A stretch of 64,000 nucleotides of DNA from Halocynthiibacter styelae (GTDB taxonomy: Bacteria; Pseudomonadota; Alphaproteobacteria; Rhodobacterales; Rhodobacteraceae): contig NZ_JADCKQ010000011.1 of the NCBI RefSeq assembly GCF_016123485.1, positions 62,001 through 126,000 on the forward strand. The letters are read 5' to 3'. Positions 28,221 through 38,486 of the stretch are shown here, in pieces (the first letter of the stretch is position 1; each line of letters opens with the position of its first letter). A model generated the notes under the pieces. The model searched no databases. It worked only from the letters and a program-made list of their open reading frames with translations, and was not told where the DNA came from. The translations under genes and the position numbers were made by a program.

Positions 28221-31200
28221 TTACTCTGCTGCAACCGCTTCCAACGGGGCCGGCAGATGGATCAGCATTTCTTTCGGACAGATCTGCAGGAAGTTCCCAC
28301 GCTCGGATTCCCAGTGTTGCAGGATCTCCCCTGCTTTCTGACTTCCGGTCTCATCGTAATGGTTCTCAATCAGCCCTTTCAGCTGATCTTCCCAGTGCGC
28401 GTGACCAATCGGATTCACCACCAGAGTTTCCATATTCATCATCTTCGCAGATGTGCCCTCAGGGTCATAAATATAGGCCATCCCCCCGGTCATACCGGCA
28501 CCGAAGTTTGCGCCAATGGACCCCAGGATCACCGCAACCCCACCGGTCATATATTCACAACCGTTGGAACCACAGCCCTCGACCACCACGCTCGCACCGG
28601 AATTGCGTACAGCAAACCGTTCACCGGCACGACCTGCCGCCAGCAGTGTCCCGGCGGTTGCGCCATACAGCACAGTGTTGCCGATGATCGTGTTTTCAGA
28701 CGCCTTCAGCGGTGAATTCATCGGCGGACGCACCACAACCATGCCACCGGACAGACCTTTGCCGACATAGTCATTCGCATCACCCGACACTTCGATCTTC
28801 AGGCCCGGGGCCGCGAAAGCGCCCAGCGCCTGACCGGCAGAACCAGTCAGTTTTACGGTCAGGTGATCCTGTTGCAGGGAATTGCGCATCCCAAAGTTCT
28901 GCACAATATGGCTGGATGTCCGTGTGCCCACAGTCCGATGCGTGTTCTGCACCGCGTAATGCAGCTGCATCTTTTCGCCATCGTTCAGGAAACGCGCCGC
29001 ATCGCGGACAATCTCCGCATCCAGCGTATCCGGCACCACATTGCGTTCCTTATCGCGGTTATAGACGATATCGCCCGCGCCATTCACCGTGATCAGAAGC
29101 GGGTTCAGGTCCAGATCGTCCAGATGGGCCGAACCACGGGACACCTGCGTCAGCAGATCCGCGCGACCAATCACCTCATCCAGGGACCGGGCACCAAGAG
29201 ACGCCAGGATCTCACGTACTTCCTGCGCGTAGAAGGTGATCAGGTTCACGACTTTATCGGCATTGCCGGTAAATTTCGCCCGCAGATCATCGCGCTGGGT
29301 ACAGACGCCGACTGGGCAAGTGTTGGACTGGCACTGACGCACCATGATACAGCCCATAGCGATCAGCGCGGCGGTGCCGATGCCGTATTCTTCCGCCCCC
29401 ATCATCGCAGCCATCACAATGTCACGGCCCGTGCGCAGACCACCATCGGTGCGCAATGTCACACGATCCCGCAGGTTGTTCATCGCCAGAACCTGATGCG
29501 CTTCTGTCAGGCCCATTTCCCACGGCAGACCCGCATATTTGATCGAGGTCGCAGGCGACGCACCGGTGCCGCCATTGTGGCCGGACACCAGGATAATATC
29601 CGCCTTCGCCTTGGCCACACCAGCGGCAATCGTGCCAACACCACTTGAGGCCACCAGTTTCACAGTCACCTTACAGCGCGGGTTGATCTGCTTCAGATCG
29701 TAAATCAGCTGCGCCAGGTCTTCGATAGAATAGATATCGTGGTGCGGTGGCGGTGAAATCAGGGTCACGCCTTTGGTGGAATGACGCAGACGCGCGATCA
29801 GATCGGTCACTTTCATGCCCGGCAGCTGCCCGCCTTCGCCCGGTTTCGCACCCTGGGCCACTTTGATTTCCAGCTCTTCACACTGGTTCAGATATTCCGC
29901 AGTCACACCAAAACGACCGGAGGCCACCTGTTTGATCTTCGCAGATGGGTTGTCACCATTGGCTTCCGGCACGAAATGCGCCGGATCTTCGCCGCCCTCA
30001 CCACTGTCAGATTTCGCGCCAATCCGGTTCATCGCCACGTTCAAAGTTTTATGCGCCTCAGGTGACAGCGCACCAAGGGACATGCCCGGGGTGACAAAGC
30101 GTTGGCGAATAGAGGTAATGCTTTCCACCTCTTCAATCGGCACAGGCGCGCCCATCGGCTTCACATCCAGCAGATCACGCAAATGGATCGGAGGCAGGCT
30201 GCGCATTTTTTCACTGTATTTCTTCCACAGCTCAAAGCTTGCGGTGTTACAGGCGCTTTGCAGCAGATGCATGCTTTGCGCTTCCCAGGCGTGGGTTTCA
30301 CCGGATTTACGCGACTTATAGAAGCCGCCCACAGGCAGAACATTCGCGCCCATAAAGGCCTTTGCGTGCACTTGTTCCAGCTTACGCTGAATACCGGTGA
30401 TCCCGATCCCGGAAATCCGGCTGGTCATGCCAGGGAAATATTCCGCAACCATCGCGCGCGACAGGCCAACAGCTTCAAAGTTCAGACCACCGCGATAGCT
30501 CGAGATCACAGAAATCCCCATCTTCGCCATGATCTTAAGCAGGCCCTGATCAATCGCATTGCGATAATGCGCCACCGCTTCGGTCAGGGAACAGTCAAGC
30601 AAACCACGGTCCACACGGTCTGCCAGGGAATCCTCTGCCAGATAGGCGTTCACGATCGTTGCACCACAGCCGATCAGCACCGCAAAGTAATGCGGGTCCA
30701 GACATTCGGCAGACCGCACGTTCAGCGATGTGAAAGTGCGCAGGCCTTTGCGGGTCAGCCAGGAATGCACAGCAGAGGTCGCCAGAATCATCGGCATACC
30801 GATGCGATCATCCCCCAGCGCCATATCAGACAGAACAATGTGGCCCGCACCGGAACGCACAGCTTCTTCCGCCTCTTTCCGGATCCGGGCAAGCGCATCC
30901 GCAAGCGTGCCATCTTTTGGGAAGGTGCAGTCAATATCAGCCATCGGCGCGTTGAATTCACCCATCAGCTTTTCAAACTGCGCATTGCCGACAAACGGGC
31001 TTTCCAGAACCAGAATTTCGGTCTGGCTGCTGTCTTCGTCCAGCACGTTCTTCAGGTTGCCGAACCGCGTCTTCAACGACATCACCCGGAATTCACGCAG
31101 TGAATCAATCGGCGGGTTCGTGACCTGGGAAAACGCCTGACGGAAGAAATGGCTTAGCGGGCGGTACTGGTTCGACAGAACCGCAGACGGCGTGTCATCC

Positions 31201-32747
31201 CCCATAGATGCCAGCGCTTCTTTCCCGTCTTCCGCCATTGGGGCCAGGATATGTTCCAGCTCTTCCATGGTGAAACCCGCAGCGATCTGACGCGTGCGCA
31301 GCTCTTCACCACTGAACACAGCTTTTTCTTCAATCGCGGCCAGAACGTCTTCGGTTTCAACGATCTTACCAACCCATTCACCAAACGGGCGGGACGCGGC
31401 CAGCGTATCTTTGATTTCTGTATCGCCGTAGAATTTGCCTTCCTGCATATCGACAGCAATCATCTGGCCTGGGCCAAGCGCGCCTTTCTGAACGACGGTT
31501 TCCTCGTCAATCGGCACCATGCCCGCCTCAGACCCTGCGATCAGCAGGCCATCACCGGTGATGACATAACGCATCGGGCGCAGACCAGACCGGTCCACCC
31601 CGGCAGACACCCAGCGCCCATCGGTCATCGCCAGTGCGGCGGGGCCGTCCCATGGTTCCATCACGGAATTGCAGTAGGAATACATATCAACCCAGGCTTT
31701 CGGCAGGCCCGTGGTGCTTTTTGACCAGGCTTCCGGCACCAGCATGGTTTTCGCCATCGGCGCAGAACGTCCCGCACGCACCAGAAGTTCAAACACACCA
31801 TCCAGCGCAGCCGAATCCGACGCACCGCTGGAAACGATAGGCTTAATATCCCCCGCACGATCCCCAAAGAAGGCAGACGCCATGCGGATTTCATGGGATT
31901 TCAGCCAGTTGAGGTTGCCCTTCAGCGTGTTGATTTCCCCGTTATGCGCCAGCATACGGAACGGCTGTGCCAGCCACCACTGTGGGAAAGTGTTGGTGGA
32001 ATAACGCTGGTGATAAATCGCAAATGACGACTTAAAGCGTTCATCCATCAGATCCGGGTAAAACACCGCAACCTGTTCCGCCAGCATCATGCCTTTGTAA
32101 ATGATCGAACGGCAGGACAAAGACGCAAGATACAGCTCCGGCACGCCAGCACGCTGCGCGGCTTTCTCAATCCGGCGACGAATGATGTACAGTTCACGTT
32201 CAAATGTTTCCTCATCCACACCTTTGGAATTGGAAATCAGGATCTGTTCGATCTCAGGGCGGGTTGCATTCGCTTTCTCACCCAGACAGGTCACATCCAC
32301 CGGCACATGGCGCCAGCCATAGATGTAATAGCCCATCTCAAGCACTTCGGTTTCGACAATCGTCCGGCAGGTTTCCTGCGCCCCGAAATCCGTACGCGGC
32401 AGGAAAACCTGACCAACCGCCACCAGTTCATCCATACGTGGTTCATGACCGGTGCGGCGGATCTGGTCGTAAAAGAACATCACAGGGATCTGCACATGGA
32501 TACCCGCGCCATCGCCGGTCTTGCCATCCGCGTCCACTGCACCCCGGTGCCAGATCGCCTTCAGGGCATCAATGCCCGCATCCACAACCTGACGGCTTGG
32601 TTTTCCGTCGATGGAAACAACAAGCCCCACCCCGCAGGAAGAATGCTCTTCTTCCTCACGGTAAAGACTGTTTTCAGCCATCCACTGACGCTTCGCCTCT
32701 TCCGCGCGCACCCAGTTCTCGTCATATGTTGTCTTGGTCTTCGTCAT
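28221..32747 (-). CDS. gltB: Glutamate synthase (NADPH) large subunit
   Basis: GOGAT alpha subunit: glutamine amidotransferase plus FMN synthase, making glutamate from glutamine and 2-oxoglutarate. 1508 residues from the ATG at 32747 (AAGGA 9 bp upstream). The N-terminal nucleophile is Cys38 in EHSSCGVGLVV after a propeptide; the central and FMN domains include GEGGEDPAHFVPEANGD and LVSGHNGGTGASP; the [3Fe-4S] cysteines are CIMVRQCQSNTCPVGVC; the C-terminal GXGXG beta-helix ends near KGLIENHYDETGS. gltD lies about 2 kb away, split from it by three other genes. Confidence 0.98.
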   Translation of the reverse strand: MTKTKTTYDENWVRAEEAKRQWMAENSLYREEEEHSSCGVGLVVSIDGKPSRQVVDAGIDALKAIWHRGAVDADGKTGDGAGIHVQIPVMFFYDQIRRTGHEPRMDELVAVGQVFLPRTDFGAQETCRTIVETEVLEMGYYIYGWRHVPVDVTCLGEKANATRPEIEQILISNSKGVDEETFERELYIIRRRIEKAAQRAGVPELYLASLSCRSIIYKGMMLAEQVAVFYPDLMDERFKSSFAIYHQRYSTNTFPQWWLAQPFRMLAHNGEINTLKGNLNWLKSHEIRMASAFFGDRAGDIKPIVSSGASDSAALDGVFELLVRAGRSAPMAKTMLVPEAWSKSTTGLPKAWVDMYSYCNSVMEPWDGPAALAMTDGRWVSAGVDRSGLRPMRYVITGDGLLIAGSEAGMVPIDEETVVQKGALGPGQMIAVDMQEGKFYGDTEIKDTLAASRPFGEWVGKIVETEDVLAAIEEKAVFSGEELRTRQIAAGFTMEELEHILAPMAEDGKEALASMGDDTPSAVLSNQYRPLSHFFRQAFSQVTNPPIDSLREFRVMSLKTRFGNLKNVLDEDSSQTEILVLESPFVGNAQFEKLMGEFNAPMADIDCTFPKDGTLADALARIRKEAEEAVRSGAGHIVLSDMALGDDRIGMPMILATSAVHSWLTRKGLRTFTSLNVRSAECLDPHYFAVLIGCGATIVNAYLAEDSLADRVDRGLLDCSLTEAVAHYRNAIDQGLLKIMAKMGISVISSYRGGLNFEAVGLSRAMVAEYFPGMTSRISGIGITGIQRKLEQVHAKAFMGANVLPVGGFYKSRKSGETHAWEAQSMHLLQSACNTASFELWKKYSEKMRSLPPIHLRDLLDVKPMGAPVPIEEVESITSIRQRFVTPGMSLGALSPEAHKTLNVAMNRIGAKSDSGEGGEDPAHFVPEANGDNPSAKIKQVASGRFGVTAEYLNQCEELEIKVAQGAKPGEGGQLPGMKVTDLIARLRHSTKGVTLISPPPHHDIYSIEDLAQLIYDLKQINPRCKVTVKLVASSGVGTIAAGVAKAKADIILVSGHNGGTGASPATSIKYAGLPWEMGLTEAHQVLAMNNLRDRVTLRTDGGLRTGRDIVMAAMMGAEEYGIGTAALIAMGCIMVRQCQSNTCPVGVCTQRDDLRAKFTGNADKVVNLITFYAQEVREILASLGARSLDEVIGRADLLTQVSRGSAHLDDLDLNPLLITVNGAGDIVYNRDKERNVVPDTLDAEIVRDAARFLNDGEKMQLHYAVQNTHRTVGTRTSSHIVQNFGMRNSLQQDHLTVKLTGSAGQALGAFAAPGLKIEVSGDANDYVGKGLSGGMVVVRPPMNSPLKASENTIIGNTVLYGATAGTLLAAGRAGERFAVRNSGASVVVEGCGSNGCEYMTGGVAVILGSIGANFGAGMTGGMAYIYDPEGTSAKMMNMETLVVNPIGHAHWEDQLKGLIENHYDETGSQKAGEILQHWESERGNFLQICPKEMLIHLPAPLEAVAAE

Positions 32748-32805
32748 TTTGGATGTCCTTCTCAGGGTGCCCGGTTGGGGCATAGTGGGTGGTATTCTTG
32801 TGGTG

Positions 32806-33537
32806 CTATTGCCCATCCGGGGCAAGCAGTTGAGTGAAGCGAAAGCTCATGCGAGCATCGACCGTGCGTTTGAAGCCGGATTTTTCTGTGATCGTCACCG
32901 GTTGTTCAAGAAGGGCAAAGTTCAGCCAGGCACGCCCTGAAAACGGTTCTTCTGCCCCCCTCCAGTTGCGGTGAAATTCGCTTTTCAGACCGGAGAACAG
33001 AAGTGTCTCAGCAGGAAGTATGCCCGCCCCCTGTCCGGTGTAATCTTCTGTATCAAAGGAAATTGTCCAGGTTCCGCTGACCGGCGTGACCGCCAGAAAA
33101 GAAAAACAACCTTCCATCTCAAACGAGAAATCGATTGCCGGCAAGGCAACATCCCGCAACACACGCGCTTCGCGATCCGGCGCATCGTCCGGAACATAGA
33201 AATCCCCGCTTGATCTCAACAGATCATTTCTTTCGACCTGGCGATGACGACCTGGTTGCAAATAACTATAGTCGATAAGCACGGTTTCGGTTTCATACAG
33301 CAACCGCCCTTCCCAGTATGGCTGGATTGCCGCCACCGGATACTCTTCTAACTCGCCCGTCAAACGGCCCGGAACAGCGAATATGTCCTCACATTCAAAT
33401 CCGGGATCTTCCAACCGCTCAAACCGGGCGGTATCCTGATCAACCGCGCCAAAGTCGAACGCACCAGCCGCAACGGGCACAGCCAGGCAGAACGCGGAAA
33501 ATATCATCCGTGTCATCATTTTGTGCCGCTGCATCAT
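32806..33537 (-). CDS. Exported protein of unknown function
   Basis: 243 residues with a signal peptide (MMTRMIFSAFCLAVPVAAGAF) and a beta-rich body: ERLEDPGFECEDIF, YWEGRLLYETETVLIDYSYLQPG, IDFSFEMEGCFSFLAVTPVSGTWTISFDTEDYTG, SGRAWLNFALLEQPVTITEKSGF. Two Cys (about residues 48 and 138) could bond. It overlaps the next upstream gene by 4 bp (ATGA) and ends 58 bp before gltB starts. No family recognised. Confidence 0.72.
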   Translation of the reverse strand: MMQRHKMMTRMIFSAFCLAVPVAAGAFDFGAVDQDTARFERLEDPGFECEDIFAVPGRLTGELEEYPVAAIQPYWEGRLLYETETVLIDYSYLQPGRHRQVERNDLLRSSGDFYVPDDAPDREARVLRDVALPAIDFSFEMEGCFSFLAVTPVSGTWTISFDTEDYTGQGAGILPAETLLFSGLKSEFHRNWRGAEEPFSGRAWLNFALLEQPVTITEKSGFKRTVDARMSFRFTQLLAPDGQ

Positions 33538-34238
33538 CCGGCCCTCATCACATCAGCCAGTGATGACATCATCGCGCCGCAGCCAAATTGCGGGGTGTCG
33601 CTGAGGAAACCATCTTCGCCAGAACGGGAAAACGTCAGGGGTGAGGAATTATAAGCTTCCCAGGCCCCGCCATTGTTACGAAAGTGCCCTTCCCCGCCGA
33701 TGAACAGGTTAAACTCTTCCAGAACATATTCCTGCCCACGGCCCTCAAACACGTTGGATCCGGTGGTTTCGCTGATCTGATAATTCGTCTCAAGCAGGCG
33801 CTGGCCGTCGATCTCTACCACTTCGCCGGTCAGTACATCCTGCCCAACCACATGTCGTCGCGCAGGCATAGCCCCGGGATAGCCGACCACTTCAAAGAAA
33901 TCGAAGCTGTCTTCGCCTGTGTCGCGCAGACGGCTCATGGACTGCAGATCTTTCTCCGGCTTGCTCATGGTGTTTTCAAAACCATCGATCAGATTTCGGG
34001 AATACATCCAGCGATATTCACTATCCATCTGCGATATATAAACCGGCCCGTCTTCCCCCATGGAATAGCGCCATTTCACACCCTCTGACTCGCCCTCACA
34101 GGACCAGTAGTGTTCCACCTGGCAATCCGTAGACTGCACCGTCAGAAAGGCTACACATCCCGCGGGCGGCGTAACGGTACCCGCGAAAGACGCCATCGGC
34201 GCAACGATCATCGCGGCAAAAGCACATGCAAATTTCAT
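33534..34238 (-). CDS. Exported protein of unknown function, Cys-containing
   Basis: 234 residues. A signal peptide (MKFACAFAAMIVAPMASFAG) is followed by GCVAFLTVQSTDCQVEHYWSCEGESEGVKWRYSM, with clustered Cys, then YISQMDSEYRWMYS and a C-terminal FGCGAMMSSLADVM. The fold is predicted mostly beta. Its ATG overlaps the GFA gene's stop by 4 bp and its stop overlaps the downstream unknown, so three genes form one operon. No function recognised. Confidence 0.72.
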   Translation of the reverse strand: MKFACAFAAMIVAPMASFAGTVTPPAGCVAFLTVQSTDCQVEHYWSCEGESEGVKWRYSMGEDGPVYISQMDSEYRWMYSRNLIDGFENTMSKPEKDLQSMSRLRDTGEDSFDFFEVVGYPGAMPARRHVVGQDVLTGEVVEIDGQRLLETNYQISETTGSNVFEGRGQEYVLEEFNLFIGGEGHFRNNGGAWEAYNSSPLTFSRSGEDGFLSDTPQFGCGAMMSSLADVMRAG

Positions 34239-34690
34239 GAAATATCTCCCTGGTCGCTACCTAAAACTGAAAATTTCTCAACACATTCCTGGCGCGTCAT
34301 CACTGTGCGCCCCTCACCCACGTAGGCAAAACTCGCAGGCTTATGATCAATGTAAATCTCACTGGTCATGGTGAAATCATCGGCCTTATCAAACAGTCCC
34401 AGCGGGATTTCATAGTTCCCCGCCCATTTGCTGTCCATGGTCACACGAAACCACAGACCTGTGCCGCAGTTCTGACACCAGGCCCGTTCCGCCCAGTCGG
34501 AACTCTGACGCACAGCAATATTCTCGCGCCCGTCCCAGGTGACATTACCTTCTGGCACAGACACCCCAAGCAGGGCAGAGCCCGTCCAGCGGCGGCACAT
34601 TTCACAATGGCAGGTGCCATACTCCGTAGGCACATCACGGGCGGTAAAGCGCACATCGCCGCACATGCACTGGCCAGTATGGTCTGTCAT
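34235..34690 (-). CDS. GFA (glutathione-dependent formaldehyde-activating)-like Zn protein
   Basis: 151 residues with the CENP-V/GFA Zn-binding pattern: CMCGDVRF, TCHCEMCRRWTGSALLGVSV and AWCQNCGTGLWFRV, i.e. two Cys pairs plus CxC-x2-C. The family includes enzymes that form S-hydroxymethyl-glutathione, but many members have unknown substrates. It leads an operon with two exported proteins (4-bp overlaps), so the operon may act on an extracytoplasmic process; that link is inference. Confidence 0.85.
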   Translation of the reverse strand: MTDHTGQCMCGDVRFTARDVPTEYGTCHCEMCRRWTGSALLGVSVPEGNVTWDGRENIAVRQSSDWAERAWCQNCGTGLWFRVTMDSKWAGNYEIPLGLFDKADDFTMTSEIYIDHKPASFAYVGEGRTVMTRQECVEKFSVLGSDQGDIS

Positions 34691-34804
34691 CGCTTTACCC
34701 TCCGTTTACTTTTGTCAAATTACAGTCAGCCAGGCTGACCTTACCAAAATATTAAAACCCCCGATGCCCTTCCGGGCAGCCTTAAAGATTTTAAAGTCCG
34801 GCTT

Positions 34805-34835
34805 TCTGAGACCTTAAAAACTTTAAAGTCTCAGA
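34805..34835. terminator. Hairpin between gltD and the GFA operon
   Basis: TCTGAGAC and GTCTCAGA flank AT-rich arms that also pair (about 14-bp stem, one mismatch, 3-base loop). It lies 10 bp beyond the gltD stop. A second short AT inverted repeat (TTAAAGATTTTAAAG) follows. No clear U tract. Confidence 0.5.
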
Positions 34836-34844
34836 AGATTTCAC

Positions 34845-36278
34845 TCATTCAGCCGCGATGTTCGCCGCTGCGTTCAGGTTCTCCAGAATGTTCTGCGCGG
34901 CGTCACGCCCGTCCTTGATCGCCCAGACAACAAGGCTTGCGCCCCGGGCAATATCGCCCACGGCCCAAACACCCGGCAGGCGGGTCTGATGGGTTGCGCC
35001 ATCGGTCAGAACCGTGCCCCAGCGGGTCACTTCCAGTTCCGGTGTATTCCAAAGCGTCGGCAGATCTTCCGGTTCAAACCCCAGGGCTTTGATCACCAGA
35101 TCGGCACCTTCCACGTAGTCCGCACCTTCGATCACTTCAGGGCTTTGACGGCCAGACGCATCCGGTGCGCCAAGGCGCATCTTCTGCACCATCACACCTG
35201 CGACAGGGTCACCGGTGAAGCCTTTTGGCGCGGCAAGCCAGACGAATTCCACGCCCTCTTCTTCCGCGTTCTGCGTTTCCCGCACAGACCCCGGCATGTT
35301 CGCGCGGTCCCGACGGTACAGGCATTTCACACTGGTCGCGCCCTGACGGATCGCGGTGCGCACGCAGTCCATTGCAGTGTCACCACCACCGATGACAACC
35401 ACGCGCTTGCCCTCGGCGTTCAGTTCACCACTATCATAGGCTGCGACCGTGTCACCAAAGCTCTGGCGATTGCTGGCAGACAGGTAATCCAGCGCCTTCA
35501 CAAGCCCTTTCGCACCGGCACCGGGACCACCCAGATCACGGGATTTATAAACACCGGTCGCAAGCACCACTGCATTGTATTTGTTACGAATTTCTTCAAA
35601 TCCGATGTCTTCACCAACGTTGCAATCCATCACGAATTGCACGCCGCCCTCCTTCAACTGATCGATCCGGCGCATCACCACATCTTTTTCCAGCTTAAAG
35701 CCCGGGATACCATAGGTCAGCAGCCCGCCGCCACGATCATAGCGATCATAAACCGTCACCTGCACACCGGCTTTGCGCAACATATCTGCCGCTGCCAGAC
35801 CACCAGGGCCGGCACCGATCACAGCAACGGATTCCTCACGTTCGCGACGTGGTTTGTTTGGGGTGACCCAGCCCTCTTTCCAGGCGGTATCGGTGATGTA
35901 TTTCTCAACTGCACCGATGGTCACAGTGTCATGGCCGGATTGTTCAATCACACAGCTGCCTTCACACAGGCGATCCTGGGGGCAGATACGGCCACAGATT
36001 TCCGGGAAAGTGTTGGTGGCCTGAGACATCTCATAGGCTTCACGCAGACGGCCGGTCGCGGTCAGACGCAGCCAGTCTGGGATGTTATTCTGCAGCGGGC
36101 AGTGATCCTGACAATAGGGCACGCCACACTGGCTGCAACGGCTTGCCTGCTCTTCAGCCTTCTCCCGCGCGAACTCCGCGTAAATCTCATTGAAGTCCTC
36201 ATTACGTACACCTGCATCACGTTTTTCAGGCATGTCACGGGATACAGTGACAAATTTAAGCATCGGGTTCTCGGCCAT
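34845..36278 (-). CDS. gltD: Glutamate synthase (NADPH) small subunit
   Basis: GOGAT beta subunit: takes electrons from NADPH through FAD to the large subunit. 477 residues from the ATG at 36278 (GGAG upstream). Two N-terminal [4Fe-4S] motifs (CSQCGVPYCQDHCPLQNN, CGRICPQDRLCEGSCV), FAD-binding AVIGAGPGGLAAADMLRKAG (about residue 150), NADPH-binding VVIGGGDTAMDCVRTA (about 290) and the ATG-type WAVGDIARGASLVVWAI near the C-terminus. It is separated from gltB by about 2 kb. Confidence 0.97.
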   Translation of the reverse strand: MAENPMLKFVTVSRDMPEKRDAGVRNEDFNEIYAEFAREKAEEQASRCSQCGVPYCQDHCPLQNNIPDWLRLTATGRLREAYEMSQATNTFPEICGRICPQDRLCEGSCVIEQSGHDTVTIGAVEKYITDTAWKEGWVTPNKPRREREESVAVIGAGPGGLAAADMLRKAGVQVTVYDRYDRGGGLLTYGIPGFKLEKDVVMRRIDQLKEGGVQFVMDCNVGEDIGFEEIRNKYNAVVLATGVYKSRDLGGPGAGAKGLVKALDYLSASNRQSFGDTVAAYDSGELNAEGKRVVVIGGGDTAMDCVRTAIRQGATSVKCLYRRDRANMPGSVRETQNAEEEGVEFVWLAAPKGFTGDPVAGVMVQKMRLGAPDASGRQSPEVIEGADYVEGADLVIKALGFEPEDLPTLWNTPELEVTRWGTVLTDGATHQTRLPGVWAVGDIARGASLVVWAIKDGRDAAQNILENLNAAANIAAE

Positions 36279-36491
36279 GGCTATTCTCCGCTGTGGTCTC
36301 GCCCTTCTATACAAGGGGTCAGCAAGTTAAAAGTCATTATTGCTGACCTATAATGTGATTTTATGGTGCAAAGTACGATATGCGACATTTTTGAGCAGCA
36401 CCTTAAGTCAGCAAGACTTACCTACATGCTTTCTGATGTCTTTTCGAATCAACCAGGATAATGTGAAGAAAAACTGATTCGAGCGTGCACC

Positions 36492-37295
36492 ATGTCCCTG
36501 TTTCATCTGTTTCTTGTCGCCATTATCCAGGGCCTGACAGAATTCCTTCCGGTCTCTTCCTCCGGCCACCTTATCCTTTTACCGGTCCTGACCGGGGCCG
36601 AGGATCAAGGGCAAGTGATCGACGTTGCAGTTCACCTGGGCACCCTGATTGCCGTGGTCATTTTCTTCTGGCGCGAAGTATCAGAAGCCGCCCTTGGCCT
36701 GCCCCGCCTGGCCACGGGCAAAGCAGATACCCCCGGATCAAAGCTTGCCCTTCTGCTGATCATCGCAACCATCCCCGCCATCATTTTCGGCCTGATGCTG
36801 AAACTGACCGGCCTGGATGATATGATGCGATCCATCAAAGTAATTGGCTTTACGATGATCGGCTTTGGCATCGTGCTGTATATCGCCGACCAGAAAGGCC
36901 CGACCAAACGCAACGCGGCCAGCTGGGGCCTGCGAGATGCAATTGTTATGGGCCTTTGGCAGGCCGTGGCGCTGATCCCCGGCACATCCCGTTCTGGCGC
37001 AACCATTACCGGCGCACGCAGCCTTGGCTTCAACCGCGAAGATGCGGCGCGCCTGTCTATGCTGATGTCGATCCCGACAATTCTGGCTGCAGGCGGATTG
37101 CTGGGCCTGGAAGTCGCCACCACTGCTAATATGCAGGCGGTGAAAGACGGCGCGGTTGCCGCCGCCTTCGCCTGCGTAGCCGCCCTTCTGGCGCTGACCC
37201 TGATGATGCGCCTGCTGCGCAGCGTCAGCTACACGCCCTATGTGATCTACCGGATCGGCCTGGGCGTGGTGCTGTTGTGGTTCGCCTACGCCTGA
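36492..37295 (+). CDS. uppP: Undecaprenyl-diphosphatase
   Basis: Recycles the lipid carrier undecaprenyl pyrophosphate for peptidoglycan and polysaccharide synthesis. 267 residues with about seven membrane segments, the N-terminal QGLTEFLPVSSSGHLIL and the second motif GTSRSGATITGARSLGF, both characteristic of the BacA/UppP family. The start MSLFHLFLVAIIQ is typical. The adjacent gene on the other strand ends immediately after it (0 bp). Confidence 0.96.
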   Translation: MSLFHLFLVAIIQGLTEFLPVSSSGHLILLPVLTGAEDQGQVIDVAVHLGTLIAVVIFFWREVSEAALGLPRLATGKADTPGSKLALLLIIATIPAIIFGLMLKLTGLDDMMRSIKVIGFTMIGFGIVLYIADQKGPTKRNAASWGLRDAIVMGLWQAVALIPGTSRSGATITGARSLGFNREDAARLSMLMSIPTILAAGGLLGLEVATTANMQAVKDGAVAAAFACVAALLALTLMMRLLRSVSYTPYVIYRIGLGVVLLWFAYA

Positions 37296-38279
37296 TCAGT
37301 CGCGCAGATTAGCAGCTGAATCGCGGATGTCGTCATATTGCCCGGACGGACGATAACGCCACAGATATTCCGACAGGACGCTATCCATGCGCACCGGATC
37401 AATGCCCAGATCCGCAAGGGTTTTCGCACCTTCCGACACAACATTGTCATCCGCCAGGGACCGCAGCTGATCGCGTGTCATCAGGAAGTTCGGGATTGCC
37501 CCAAGAGAAAGCATTTCAATCAGGGACAAAGCACCAGCTTTGATATGCGCGATAAACATCGGAAGACCGATGAGAATACGTTTACGGTATGACACCTCAA
37601 GCGCCTTTTCCATTGCCTCGCGGAAGGTAATCACCTCAGCCCCGCCTAACTCATAAACGCCTGGCGCAGCAGCACTGGTCGCGCCAGCAACCGCAGCCTT
37701 CGCCACATCATCCACATAGACCGGCTGGAATTTCGTGGAACCGGCAAAAACTGGCATCACAGGGGTGAAACGTGACAGGCCCGCGATCTTGTTAAAGAAA
37801 CCATCTTCCGGACCAAAGATCACGGAAGGGCGCAGGATCACGGCATCATGGAAATGCGCCAGAACATTCGCTTCGCCCGCTGCCTTGCTTTGCTGATATT
37901 TGCTGGTGCTCTCGGCACTCGCACCAATGGCAGACAGATGTACCAGACGCGCAATCCCTTCTTCCGCCGCAATACGTGCGATGCGTCCGGCGCCCTCAGA
38001 CTGCACCGCGTCAAAACTTTGCCTGCCGCTTTCGTCCAGAATACCAACACAGTTCACAACCGCATCCGCCCCCTGCATCACCGCACGCACAGAGGCATCA
38101 TCGCGGATATTGCAGAACACAGGTTCCACCTGGCCTGGGGTGCCATAGGGCTTCACATGCAGGGATTCATTCGGGCGACGCCCGGCCACACGCACACGCC
38201 AGCCTTCTTTCGCCATGCGTCGTGCAATATAGCGACCGACAAAACCGGCACCGCCGAAGATCGTGACTAATCCGCTCAT
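37296..38279 (-). CDS. Complex I NDUFA9-like NAD(P)-binding protein
   Basis: 327 residues with the atypical SDR Rossmann motif VTIFGGAGFVGRYIARRM (about 5-22), VVNCVGILDESGRQSFD, HLSAIGASAESTSKYQQSKAAGE, VILRPSVIFGPEDGFFNKIA. This matches the NDUFA9-type family found in alphaproteobacteria as a complex I-associated subunit or quinone-biosynthesis accessory. No nuo genes are nearby. It ends exactly against uppP and starts about 200 bp before tRNA-Leu. Confidence 0.88.
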   Translation of the reverse strand: MSGLVTIFGGAGFVGRYIARRMAKEGWRVRVAGRRPNESLHVKPYGTPGQVEPVFCNIRDDASVRAVMQGADAVVNCVGILDESGRQSFDAVQSEGAGRIARIAAEEGIARLVHLSAIGASAESTSKYQQSKAAGEANVLAHFHDAVILRPSVIFGPEDGFFNKIAGLSRFTPVMPVFAGSTKFQPVYVDDVAKAAVAGATSAAAPGVYELGGAEVITFREAMEKALEVSYRKRILIGLPMFIAHIKAGALSLIEMLSLGAIPNFLMTRDQLRSLADDNVVSEGAKTLADLGIDPVRMDSVLSEYLWRYRPSGQYDDIRDSAANLRD

Positions 38280-38486
38280 TGGGTATCCTCCGGGAATTTC
38301 CTGACACAGGCATAGCTTTCTGCACCCGCACAGACAAGATTAAACCCGGCGATTTACCCCGCGACCAAAACACTTTGCGGTACTCAGATGCAGTAAACGC
38401 GAAGAATCTTAAAGATTCACAAAAAACCTGCGTTTTCGCATTGACACCCCCCGCCCACAGGTCTAAATCCGCCCTCACCAACCCGT

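Noticed and set aside
36360..36480. GANTC sites (GAATC, GATTC) upstream of uppP as a CcrM-controlled promoter
   Set aside because: Two sites also occur here, but with no known CcrM link and wide spacing; chance occurrence is likely.
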